Of a DNA stretch of 64,000 nucleotides, positions 57,130 through 64,000 are shown in pieces. The notes beneath the pieces were generated by a model. It searched no databases. It had not been told where the DNA came from and was given only the letters and a program-made list of their open reading frames with translations. The stretch comes from Streptomyces sp. NBC_00490 (GTDB taxonomy: Bacteria > Actinomycetota > Actinomycetes > Streptomycetales > Streptomycetaceae). Where the stretch lies: contig NZ_CP107869.1 in the NCBI RefSeq assembly GCF_036013645.1, forward strand, positions 4,712,001-4,776,000. The letters run 5' to 3'. How positions within the stretch are numbered: the first letter of the stretch is position 1; the number at the start of each line of letters is the position of its first letter. Position numbers and translations under genes: made by a program.

Positions 57130-58647
57130 ATGTGTGACGACAACGAGCTCCATCACAGCATCGGAAGACGCACACTCCTCGTGACGGGAACCGCCGCCGC
57201 GCTTACGTTGGGAAGCGTGACCTTCGCCGCGGCCGCCGACGGTGACCAGGAGACCAGGACGATCCGGGGCACCCTGCCCACCGGATCCCCCGACTTCGTG
57301 TACGTGCCGGTCGAAGTCCCTTCCGGCGTGCGGGAGATCAAGGTCTCCTACACCTACGACCGCCCCTCCGTCCCGGCGGGCACGGCCGGCAACGCCCTCG
57401 ACATCGGCATCTTCGACGAGCGGGGGACGGAGCTGGGCGGGCCGGGCTTCCGGGGCTGGTCGGGAGGGGCGCGCAGCGAGTTCTTCCTCCGGGCCGACGA
57501 CGCGACGCCGGGGTACCTCCCGGGGCGGGTGCGCGCGGGCACCTGGCACATCGCGCTCGGCCCGTACACGGTGGCGCCGCAGGGGCTGTCGTACGAGATC
57601 ACCGTCACGCTCACCTACGGCGAAGAGGGTCCCGTCGTCGAGCCGGTCTACCCGCCCGGGCGGGCGAAGGGGCGGGGCCGTGCCTGGTACCGGGGCGACT
57701 GCCATCTGCACTCCTGGTACTCCGACGGCCGCCGCACCCCGGCCGAGATCGCGGCCCTCGCCCGGGCGGCGGGCCTGGACTTCATCAACACCTCGGAGCA
57801 CAACACCCATGCCGCGCACGCCCATTGGGCCGACGAGGCGGGCGACGACCTGCTGATCATGCTGGGCGAGGAGGTCACCACGAGGAACGGCCATGTGGTG
57901 GCGCTCGGCACCGACCCGGGCACCTTCGTCGACTGGCGCTACCGGGCCCGCGACCACCGCTTCGGCCGTTTCGCCCGCCGGATCCGCAAGGCCGGGGGGC
58001 TGGTCGTCCCCGCCCATCCGCACGCCACCTGCATCGGCTGCAACTGGAAGTTCGGCTTCGGCGAGGCGGACGCGGTCGAGGTGTGGAACGGCCCCTACAC
58101 GCCCGACGACGAGGTGGCGCTGGCCGACTGGGACGGCATGCTCGTGGCGTCCGTACGCGAGGGTCGGGACTGGATTCCGGCCATGGGCAACAGCGACGCC
58201 CACCGGGACCCGGACGTCGTCGGCCTGCCCCAGACCGTCGTCCTCGCCGACGACCTGTCCCGCGAGGCGATCCAGGAGGGGATCCGGGCGGGGCGGTCGT
58301 ATGTCGCCGAGTCGAAGAACGTGTCGCTGAGCTTCACGGCGACCGGCGGCAAGGGCGAACACGCCGATATCGGCGGGCGGTTGGCGGCGGCCCCGGACAC
58401 GCCGGTGACGGTACGCCTGGAGGTGGCGGGCGCGCCCCGCTGCACCGTCCGGTTCGTGACCGACCAGGGGGTGCTGTTCACCGGCGGGCCGCTGCCGGTG
58501 GCGGGGTCGGGGGTGTTCGAGTGGCGGACCACGCCTGCCTACGCGGCGTACGTGCGGGCGGAGTTGCGGCACGAGACGGCGACCGGACCACTGCCGGGCG
58601 CGCTCGCGGCGTTCACCAACCCGGTCTTCCTGGGCCGGGTCCATTAG
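57130..58647 (+). CDS. Secreted CehA/McbA-type PHP metallohydrolase
   Basis: 505 residues. A Tat-like signal (SIGRRTLLVTGTAAALTLGS) is followed by a beta-rich N-terminal domain (about 40-185). The PHP domain follows: GDCHLHSWYSDGRRTPAEIA, NTSEHNTHA, LGEEVTTRNGHVVALG and VVPAHPH. The late MGNSDAHRDPDVVG supplies the last ligands. These are metal-binding residues of the CehA/McbA (carbaryl hydrolase) group. The C-terminus is again beta-rich. Phosphoesterase or ester hydrolase activity outside the cell is inferred; the substrate is unknown. Confidence 0.9.
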   Translation: MCDDNELHHSIGRRTLLVTGTAAALTLGSVTFAAAADGDQETRTIRGTLPTGSPDFVYVPVEVPSGVREIKVSYTYDRPSVPAGTAGNALDIGIFDERGTELGGPGFRGWSGGARSEFFLRADDATPGYLPGRVRAGTWHIALGPYTVAPQGLSYEITVTLTYGEEGPVVEPVYPPGRAKGRGRAWYRGDCHLHSWYSDGRRTPAEIAALARAAGLDFINTSEHNTHAAHAHWADEAGDDLLIMLGEEVTTRNGHVVALGTDPGTFVDWRYRARDHRFGRFARRIRKAGGLVVPAHPHATCIGCNWKFGFGEADAVEVWNGPYTPDDEVALADWDGMLVASVREGRDWIPAMGNSDAHRDPDVVGLPQTVVLADDLSREAIQEGIRAGRSYVAESKNVSLSFTATGGKGEHADIGGRLAAAPDTPVTVRLEVAGAPRCTVRFVTDQGVLFTGGPLPVAGSGVFEWRTTPAYAAYVRAELRHETATGPLPGALAAFTNPVFLGRVH

Positions 58648-58658
58648 GCCCGGGCGGA

Positions 58659-59492
58659 TCACGGATGCCGGGACGCGAGGTCGGCGACCACCGCCGCGTG
58701 ATCGGACGGCCACACCCCGTCCACCGGTCCGTTCCCGGCCCGCCGCACCCCCAACACCGTGCCCTCCCCTGCCGGACCGGCCGGGCCGCCGACGTGGATG
58801 TAGTCGATACGGCCGCCCGGTCCCAGGCCCGGGTGGACGTACGGGTTCGCCGGGCCCCAGGTGGTGGCGGGGGCGGCCGGGTCGGCGTACTCCCAGGCGT
58901 CGAAGAAGACCTGGCCGGGAACGACGGGAGCGGTCCGCAGGCCGCCGAAGAGGCGGATCTCGTCGGAGTCGGGCCAGGCGTTGAAATCGCCGGTCACGAC
59001 GGGCGGGAAGACGGTGCCGTCCCGGTGTGCGGCGACGAACTCGGCGAGGGCGGTGACCTGTTCACGGCGTACGGCCGAGGCGTGCAGGGGTGAGGCGAGG
59101 TGGGTCGTGAAGAAGGGGACGGGGTGGTCGGGGGCGGCCAGCCGCGCGTGGAGGGCGAGGCGGCCGTCGTCCAGGTCGGCCGGGGCGGGCAGGCGCAGGA
59201 CGTCCTGTTCCAGCACCGGCCAGCGGCTCAGCACCGCGTTGCCGATGTCGAGCGCCGGGTCCCCGATCCGCCGCCGCCAGCGCTCGGGCGCGTGCGAGGC
59301 GGCCCAGGTCCAGTGCAGTCCGAGCTCCCCGGCGAGCCAGGCGGCGAGGTTGTCCCCGCTGCGGCGATCGGCCCACACCTCCTGCAGGCCCACGACGTCG
59401 GGCCGCAGCTCCCGCAGGACGGCGACGATCGCCTTCTGCCGCTCGACCCACGGGCCGAACCGCCACCACAGGTTCCACGTCACCACGCGCAT
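58659..59492 (-). CDS. Endonuclease/exonuclease/phosphatase (EEP) family protein
   Basis: 277 residues. EEP motifs in order: RVVTWNLWWR, DVVGLQEVWAD (metal Glu), FTTHLASPLHAS, VVTGDFNAWPDSDEI (catalytic Asp/Asn), GGRIDYIHVGG and WPSDHAAVVADL (final Asp-His). All catalytic residues are kept. There is no signal peptide, so it acts in the cytoplasm. It could be a nuclease or phosphodiesterase; the sequence does not decide. It is convergent with the PHP gene, with an 11-base gap. Confidence 0.92.
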   Translation of the reverse strand: MRVVTWNLWWRFGPWVERQKAIVAVLRELRPDVVGLQEVWADRRSGDNLAAWLAGELGLHWTWAASHAPERWRRRIGDPALDIGNAVLSRWPVLEQDVLRLPAPADLDDGRLALHARLAAPDHPVPFFTTHLASPLHASAVRREQVTALAEFVAAHRDGTVFPPVVTGDFNAWPDSDEIRLFGGLRTAPVVPGQVFFDAWEYADPAAPATTWGPANPYVHPGLGPGGRIDYIHVGGPAGPAGEGTVLGVRRAGNGPVDGVWPSDHAAVVADLASRHP

Positions 59493-59528
59493 GGCCCATC
59501 ACCGCAATCTCCTGGAGACTCGGTAACC

Positions 59529-59924
59529 ATGCCCCGCCACAACGAACGCAAGTACCGTGCCGTGTCCGCCCTCCAGCGCCGGATCGGCAACCCGATCCTG
59601 CGCCGCCTCCCCTTCCAGACCCTGCTGGAGACGACCGGCCGCACCTCCGGCCTCCCCCGCCCGACCCCGGTCGGCGGCCGCCGGGTCGGGGACTCCTTCT
59701 GGCTGGTCTCCGAGTTCGGCGAACGCTCCCAGTACGTCCGCAACATCCAGGCCGACCCGCGCGTCCGGGTCCGCCTGCGCGGCCGCTGGCACACCGGAAC
59801 GGCCCATCTCCTGCCCGACGACGACCCGATCGCCCGGCTGCGGGGTCTGCCGCGCATGAACAGCACGGCCGTGCGGGCGATGGGGTCGGGACTGCTGACG
59901 GTACGGGTGGACCTGGACGGCTAG
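59529..59924 (+). CDS. Deazaflavin-dependent nitroreductase family protein (Ddn-like)
   Basis: 131 residues of the split beta-barrel Ddn family: NPILRRLPFQTLLETTGRTS, GGRRVGDSFWLVSEFGERSQ, YVRNIQADPRVRVRLRGRWH. The TTGRTSG and NIxxDPxV patterns are those of F420H2-dependent reductases such as mycobacterial Ddn. It is a third F420-linked gene in the window, 3.5 kb from fbiC. The substrate is unknown. It is divergent from the EEP gene. Confidence 0.9.
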   Translation: MPRHNERKYRAVSALQRRIGNPILRRLPFQTLLETTGRTSGLPRPTPVGGRRVGDSFWLVSEFGERSQYVRNIQADPRVRVRLRGRWHTGTAHLLPDDDPIARLRGLPRMNSTAVRAMGSGLLTVRVDLDG

Positions 59925-60181
59925 GACCTGGCGCACATCTCCAGCACCAGGTCGCGCACCACTTCGGGCGCCCGCAGCGTCGGCGGGATGCAGCAGCACC
60001 ACCGGGACCCGGTCCCCACCCGTGTCCTCGGCTCAGACCTCGCCGTCCTCGACCCGCACCATAATCTCGATGGGACGACTGTGCCCGAAGCGGGCGCCGG
60101 GACACAGCACCGTCCTGGCCAACGGGACACCGGTGTGGCCCGATGTGCGGCCGACCCCGAGCAGATCGCCCCGTGCCCCCC
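59925..60181 (-). pseudogene. Possible decayed gene fragment
   Basis: The 257 bases between the Ddn-like and aldehyde dehydrogenase stops have two protein-like stretches in different minus-strand frames: VRVEDGEV near 60035-60060 and APEVVRDLVLEMCARS ending at 59921. They may be pieces of a frameshifted or deleted gene. I cannot name a family, and chance is possible in DNA this GC-rich. Confidence 0.25.
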
Positions 60182-61633
60182 TCACCCCGGCCAGACGATC
60201 GCCTGGACCTCGCTGTACGCGTGCAGCGCGTACGATCCGACGTCCCGCCCGACCCCGCTCTTCCTGAACCCCCCGAACGGTGCCTCCATGTTCCGCCCGA
60301 CGGTGTTCACCCCCACCCCGCCGGCCCGCAGTCGCCGCGCCACGCGGAAGGCACGGGCCACGTCCCCGGACCAGACGTAGTCGATGAGGCCGTACTCGGA
60401 GTCGCCGGCGAGGGCGATGCCCTCCTCCTCGTCGTCGAAGGGCACCACGGACACGACCGGTCCGAAGATCTCCTCCCGGACGACCCGCATCCCGCTCGTG
60501 CAGTCGGCGAGGAGGGTGGGAGCGACGTAGAAGCCATGGTCGTACGAGGGCCTCTCGCCGCCCGCGACCACCACCGCGCCCTCCTTGCGCCCGATGTCGA
60601 CGTAGGACTCCACCCGCTCCCGGTGCTCGGCGGAGATCACCGGCCCGACGACGGTGTCCGCCGCCCGTGGGTCCCCCACCTTCAGATGCCCGGCATAGGC
60701 GGCGAGGCCGTCCACGAGCCGCTGGTACACCCCGCGTTGCGCCAGCACCCGGGTGGGCGCGGTGCAGATCTGCCCGCTGTAGAAGGAGAAGGTGGTCCCG
60801 ATCCCGGCCACGGCGGAGGCGATGTCCGCGTCGTCGAAGACGAGTGCCGCCCCCTTCCCGCCCAGCTCCATGAGCTGCCGTTTCATGCCGCGCCCGCACA
60901 CCTCGCCGATGCGCTGCCCGACCGCGGTGGAGCCGGTGAAGGAGACCATGTCGACGTCGGGCGAGTCCACGGCGGCCTCACCGACCTCGACGGACCGGCC
61001 GGAGACCACGTTGACCACGCCCCTCGGTACCCCGGCGGCCTCCAGCGCCTCGGCCATCCGGTACACCGACAGCGGGTCCTGCGGGGCGGGCTTCACGACG
61101 ACCGTGTTGCCCATGGCGAGGGCGGGGGCGATCTTGCCGGCCGGGTTGGCCCAGGGGTTGTTGTACGAGGTGATGCAGGTGACGACCCCGACGGGCTGGC
61201 GGACGGCCAGCGCGCCCATGATCCCCGCCCTGCCCATCGGTCCGGCCTCGTTGATCTGCGGCGGGATCGCCCACTCGGCGGGCTCCACGCGCGCGTACCG
61301 CTGGAAACGGGCGGCCGCGACCCCGACCTGCATCGCCCGCGCGGTCCCGGTCGTGGCACCGGTCTCGGCCTGGGCGAGCTCGGCGTACTCCGCGAACCGG
61401 GACCGGATGACATCGGCGGCCCGCGCGAGGATCGCCGCCCGCTCCTCGGGCGCCGTGCGCGACCACGGCCCGAAGGCCTCGCGGGCCGCGGCACAGGCCG
61501 CGTGCACCTGATCCCGCGAGGCCTCCGGTGCCCACCCGACGGTCCGCTCGGTCGCCGGATCGACGACCTCGTAGTGCCCGCCCTCCGGCTCGGCCCACGC
61601 CCCGCCGACGAACAGCCGCTGCTTCGAGGTCAC
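60182..61633 (-). CDS. Aldehyde dehydrogenase (NAD(P)-dependent)
   Basis: 483 residues. Catalytic residues: N158 (TSYNNPWANPAGKIAPAL, in part), E256 in MELGGKGAALVF and C290 in FYSGQICTAP. The NAD site FTGSTAVGQRI and the C-terminal EEIFGPVVSVVPF and RNMEAPFGGFRKSG are intact. It oxidises an aldehyde to the acid. The GTG start overlaps the amidohydrolase stop by 4 bases, so they are co-translated in a catabolic operon. The longer frame to 61735 is rejected on that ground. Confidence 0.94.
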   Translation of the reverse strand: MTSKQRLFVGGAWAEPEGGHYEVVDPATERTVGWAPEASRDQVHAACAAAREAFGPWSRTAPEERAAILARAADVIRSRFAEYAELAQAETGATTGTARAMQVGVAAARFQRYARVEPAEWAIPPQINEAGPMGRAGIMGALAVRQPVGVVTCITSYNNPWANPAGKIAPALAMGNTVVVKPAPQDPLSVYRMAEALEAAGVPRGVVNVVSGRSVEVGEAAVDSPDVDMVSFTGSTAVGQRIGEVCGRGMKRQLMELGGKGAALVFDDADIASAVAGIGTTFSFYSGQICTAPTRVLAQRGVYQRLVDGLAAYAGHLKVGDPRAADTVVGPVISAEHRERVESYVDIGRKEGAVVVAGGERPSYDHGFYVAPTLLADCTSGMRVVREEIFGPVVSVVPFDDEEEGIALAGDSEYGLIDYVWSGDVARAFRVARRLRAGGVGVNTVGRNMEAPFGGFRKSGVGRDVGSYALHAYSEVQAIVWPG

Positions 61634-63360
61634 TTGGTCGCCACCGTCCGGGTGTCCCGGCCCGACCGCAGCACCCTGCCCGGCACGGCCCCGCTCACCA
61701 CGTCGTCCCGGATCGCCTCGACCCCGTTGACCCACACGGCCCGTATCCCGAGGGCCTTGGAGTCCAGCCGCGGACTGTCACCCGGCAGGTCGTGCACCAG
61801 GGTGGCCGTGCCCGCGGCGATCCGCTCCGGGTCGAAGAGCACGAGGTCCGCATGGAAGCCCTCCTGGATCCGCCCGCGTTCCCTGAGTCCGAAGAGCTGG
61901 GCCGGGTCGTCGGTGAGCATCTTCACCGCCTGCTCCAGGGTGGCGAGCTTCCGCCCGCGCAGACAGTCCCCGATGAACCGGGTCGTGTACGGCGCCCCGC
62001 ACATCCGGTCCAGGTGCGCCCCCGCGTCGGAACCGCCGAGCATGACGTCCTCGTGCTGCCAGGTCTCGGCGCGCAGCGCCCAGGAGGCGGGGTCGTTGTC
62101 GGTGGGCATGGGCCACAGGACGGTCCGCAGATCGTCGGCGGCACAGATCTCGACGAGGCACTGGAAGGCGTCCTGCCCCCGCTCCTCGGCGATGTCCCGC
62201 ACGACCCGCCCGCTGAGCCCGCGGTTCGCCTCGCTGTACGTGTCGCCGATGACGTACCGCCCGAAGTGCGCGAGCCGCCGGAAGACGCCCGCCTCCTTGG
62301 AGTCGGCGCGCCGGAGCATCTCCACCCGTACGTCCGGGTCCCGGAGCCTGGCGATCCGCTCGGGCACGGGCAGCCCTAGGATCGGCCCCCACCCGGGGAT
62401 GAGGTTGAGCGCGCAGAAGGTGCCCAGCGACATGTTCATCGGCGTGAGGATCGGCATGGTCAGCGCGACGATCCGCCCGCCGGCCTTCCGTGCCTGCTCA
62501 CTGGCGAACAGCTGCCGGGGCACGCGTTCGGGGACGGAGGCGTCGATGGTGAGGACGTTCCAGTTGAGGGGCCGTCCCGCCGCCGCGGTCATCTCCACGA
62601 ACAGATCGATCTCGGCGTCACTGAACTGGTCGAGGCACCCGGCGACGATCGCCTCGATCTGCGTCCCCTCGTGCTCCCCGACCGCCTTGGCCAGAGCGAC
62701 GAGTTCGGCGGGCTCGGCATGCCGGGAGGCGACGGGCCGCCCGTCACCGTCGGAGTGCGTGGACGACTGGGTGGTGGACAGCCCCCAGGCCCCGGCGTCC
62801 ATGGCCGCGTGGAACAGCCTCAGCATCTCGTCGAGTTGCTCCTCAGTGGGCTGCCCCCCGACCGCCTCCGCCCCCATGACATACCGCCGCAGGGCGCAAT
62901 GCCCCACCATAAACCCGGCGTTGACCGCGATCCGCCCCTCAAGAGCGTCCAGATACTCCCCGAAGGAGCTCCAGCTCCAGGGCGCCCCTTCCTCCAGGGC
63001 GACCAGCGACATCCCCTCGACCCGGGACATCATCCGACGCGTGTAGTCGGCGTCCTCGGGCCGGTCGGGATGGAGAGGCGCGAGCGTGAACCCGCAGTTC
63101 CCGGCGGCGACGGTCGTGACACCGTGATTGAGGGAGGGGGTCGCGTAGGGGTCCCAGAACAGCTGGGCGTCGTAGTGCGTGTGGGGGTCCACGAACCCGG
63201 GCGCGAGGACGAGGCCTGCGGCGTCCTCGGTGGTGCGGGCTTCTTCGGTGACGGTACCGATGACGGCGATACGACCGTCACGGATGCCGAGGTCGGCGGT
63301 GTAGGCGGGCGCGCCGGTGCCGTCGACGACGGAAGCGCCTTTGATGACGTGATCGAGCAT
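61630..63360 (-). CDS. Amidohydrolase, N-acyl-D-amino-acid deacylase type
   Basis: 576 residues. The amidohydrolase fold has GFVDPHTHYDAQLFWDP (metal HxH), GVTTVAAGNCGFTLAP, the VGHCALR strand and a late DVMLGGSDAGAHLD with the catalytic Asp. This arrangement is that of D-aminoacylases and related N-acyl hydrolases. The ATG at 63360 has GAGGCAAGG upstream. It lies between the LLM oxidoreductase and the aldehyde dehydrogenase and is coupled to the latter, suggesting one degradation route. The true substrate is unknown. Confidence 0.9.
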   Translation of the reverse strand: MLDHVIKGASVVDGTGAPAYTADLGIRDGRIAVIGTVTEEARTTEDAAGLVLAPGFVDPHTHYDAQLFWDPYATPSLNHGVTTVAAGNCGFTLAPLHPDRPEDADYTRRMMSRVEGMSLVALEEGAPWSWSSFGEYLDALEGRIAVNAGFMVGHCALRRYVMGAEAVGGQPTEEQLDEMLRLFHAAMDAGAWGLSTTQSSTHSDGDGRPVASRHAEPAELVALAKAVGEHEGTQIEAIVAGCLDQFSDAEIDLFVEMTAAAGRPLNWNVLTIDASVPERVPRQLFASEQARKAGGRIVALTMPILTPMNMSLGTFCALNLIPGWGPILGLPVPERIARLRDPDVRVEMLRRADSKEAGVFRRLAHFGRYVIGDTYSEANRGLSGRVVRDIAEERGQDAFQCLVEICAADDLRTVLWPMPTDNDPASWALRAETWQHEDVMLGGSDAGAHLDRMCGAPYTTRFIGDCLRGRKLATLEQAVKMLTDDPAQLFGLRERGRIQEGFHADLVLFDPERIAAGTATLVHDLPGDSPRLDSKALGIRAVWVNGVEAIRDDVVSGAVPGRVLRSGRDTRTVATK

Positions 63361-63399
63361 GAGCCTTGCCTCCTTGGACTCCGGGTCGGTGGATATGCC

Positions 63400-63457
63400 T
63401 AAGGGGCGCGGGGAACTGCGCGACCAGCCCCCACGCACCCGCACCCCGCAACGGCGA
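63400..63457. repeat. REP-like Streptomyces intergenic element
   Basis: AGGGGCGCGGGGAACTGCGC, then GACCAGCCCCCACGC. The GGGGC/GCCCC arms with nested CGCG/CGCG can form a hairpin. The sequence family is, as I recall, among the most frequent intergenic repeats in Streptomyces. It separates the LLM gene stop from the amidohydrolase start. Confidence 0.65.
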
Positions 63458-64000
63458 CTAGGAGGCAGCCCGGAACCGGGACGTCCGATGCACCGGATCC
63501 GTATCGATCTTCGGAATCACATGCTCACCGATGAGCCGAATCGTCTGCAGCGTCTCCTCCTTCGGCACCCCCACCGGCAACCCGAAGCTCAACTGATCCG
63601 CCCCCGCCTGCTCCCACCGCTTGCACTGCGTGAGCACCTCGTCCGGATCCCCGCAGATCAGCAGCTCCTCCTCGATGAGCAGCTCCACGAACTCCGCGGT
63701 GTACTCCGGCAACGTCTCCGGCCACACCGGGAACCCCTCGGGACGAGGGAACGTGTCGTGGTACCGGAACACCAGCGAGGGCAGATAGTGCAGTCCCCCG
63801 TTGACCGCGACCTCGATCGCCTCCGCGTGCGTGGGCGCGCAGATCGCGGTCGTCGTCACCATCACGTTGTCGTTGACGAAGTCCCCGATCGGCTCCGCGT
63901 TCACGATCGCCGTCTTGTACTTCTCCAGCACCCACTCCATGTCGGACACCTTCTGGATGCTGAAACCGAGCACCCCGAGGCCCTTGCGCGCCGCCATCCC
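63458..64000 (-). CDS. LLM-class flavin-dependent oxidoreductase, C-terminal part
   Basis: The gene runs off the right edge; about 180 C-terminal residues are visible (ARKGLGVLGFSIQKVSDMEW to the stop). IVNAEPIGDFVNDNVMVTTT, PSLVFRYHDTFPRPEGFPVW and LICGDPDEVLTQCKRWEQAG are typical of bacterial luciferase-like monooxygenases; GDPDEV is the usual late motif. It is upstream of the amidohydrolase and aldehyde dehydrogenase in the same direction and probably supplies the first oxidation of their pathway. The N-terminus is missing. Confidence 0.88.
   Translation of the reverse strand, partial: GMAARKGLGVLGFSIQKVSDMEWVLEKYKTAIVNAEPIGDFVNDNVMVTTTAICAPTHAEAIEVAVNGGLHYLPSLVFRYHDTFPRPEGFPVWPETLPEYTAEFVELLIEEELLICGDPDEVLTQCKRWEQAGADQLSFGLPVGVPKEETLQTIRLIGEHVIPKIDTDPVHRTSRFRAAS

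Noticed and set aside
60143..63046. 967-codon plus-strand open frame opposite the aldehyde dehydrogenase and amidohydrolase
   Set aside because: Shadow of two enzymes with complete active sites.

Overview
This is a high-GC actinobacterial chromosome segment, almost certainly Streptomyces. Supporting signs are third-position GC bias, GTG/TTG starts, twin-arginine and lipobox signal peptides, an hrdD-type sigma factor, a fused FbiC enzyme for coenzyme F420, several XRE-DUF5753/DUF397 regulator pairs and paired DHA2 drug exporters. I see no insertion sequence, integrase, prophage, CRISPR array, rRNA or origin.

Layout. 0-7.8 kb: end of an FmdB-like protein, a methylthioadenosine phosphorylase, an SAF-domain protein, mscL, an LtrA membrane protein, an S58 peptidase, an Ig-YkuD L,D-transpeptidase and small hypotheticals. 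7.9-12.3 kb: fructose PTS operon fruR-fruK-(small coupled ORF)-fruA on the minus strand. 12.3-24.5 kb: drug exporter/WYL pair, hrdD with a sigma-R-type promoter, a PAT-like acetyltransferase, dioxygenase/MarR pair, TetR/exporter pair, secreted metalloprotease, a double IclR regulator, and tRNA-Arg(CCU). 24.5-37.9 kb is accessory in character: an orphan sugar-binding lipoprotein, a coupled GH11 xylanase and CE4 esterase, small secreted proteins, a DegT aminotransferase and FemAB/CelD-like acyltransferase, a SEFIR-domain gene with a small partner, a regulator followed by tandem DUF397 genes, and an MFS/ArsR pair. 37.9-57 kb: glutathione peroxidase, MerR regulator, a large membrane protein, a 1101-residue D,D-carboxypeptidase with a repeat-rich tail, GPP34, a second XRE/DUF397 pair, SDR, sodium:solute symporter, a degenerate ADP-ribosylglycohydrolase, DUF2165, a degenerate L,D-transpeptidase-like protein, FbiC and an F420-type oxidoreductase. 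57-64 kb: secreted PHP metallohydrolase, EEP phosphatase, Ddn-like protein, and a catabolic-looking minus-strand set (luciferase-like oxidoreductase, D-aminoacylase-type amidohydrolase, aldehyde dehydrogenase).

From memory of S. coelicolor (not checked), the left block resembles the SCO319x-SCO320x region (hrdD = SCO3202), which there runs into the CDA cluster. The block from about 38 to 56 kb resembles SCO4444 down to SCO4429 (fbiC). If so, the window joins two blocks that lie far apart in S. coelicolor, with the 24.5-37.9 kb accessory stretch at the junction.

The best candidate for an undescribed system is 32.9-34.4 kb: a SEFIR-NTF2-like fusion gene followed one base later by a small helical protein that ends in a glycine-rich, amyloid-signalling-like motif. 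The gene pair sits behind a palindromic promoter and ahead of a regulator with its own 23-bp palindrome. Function here is inference.
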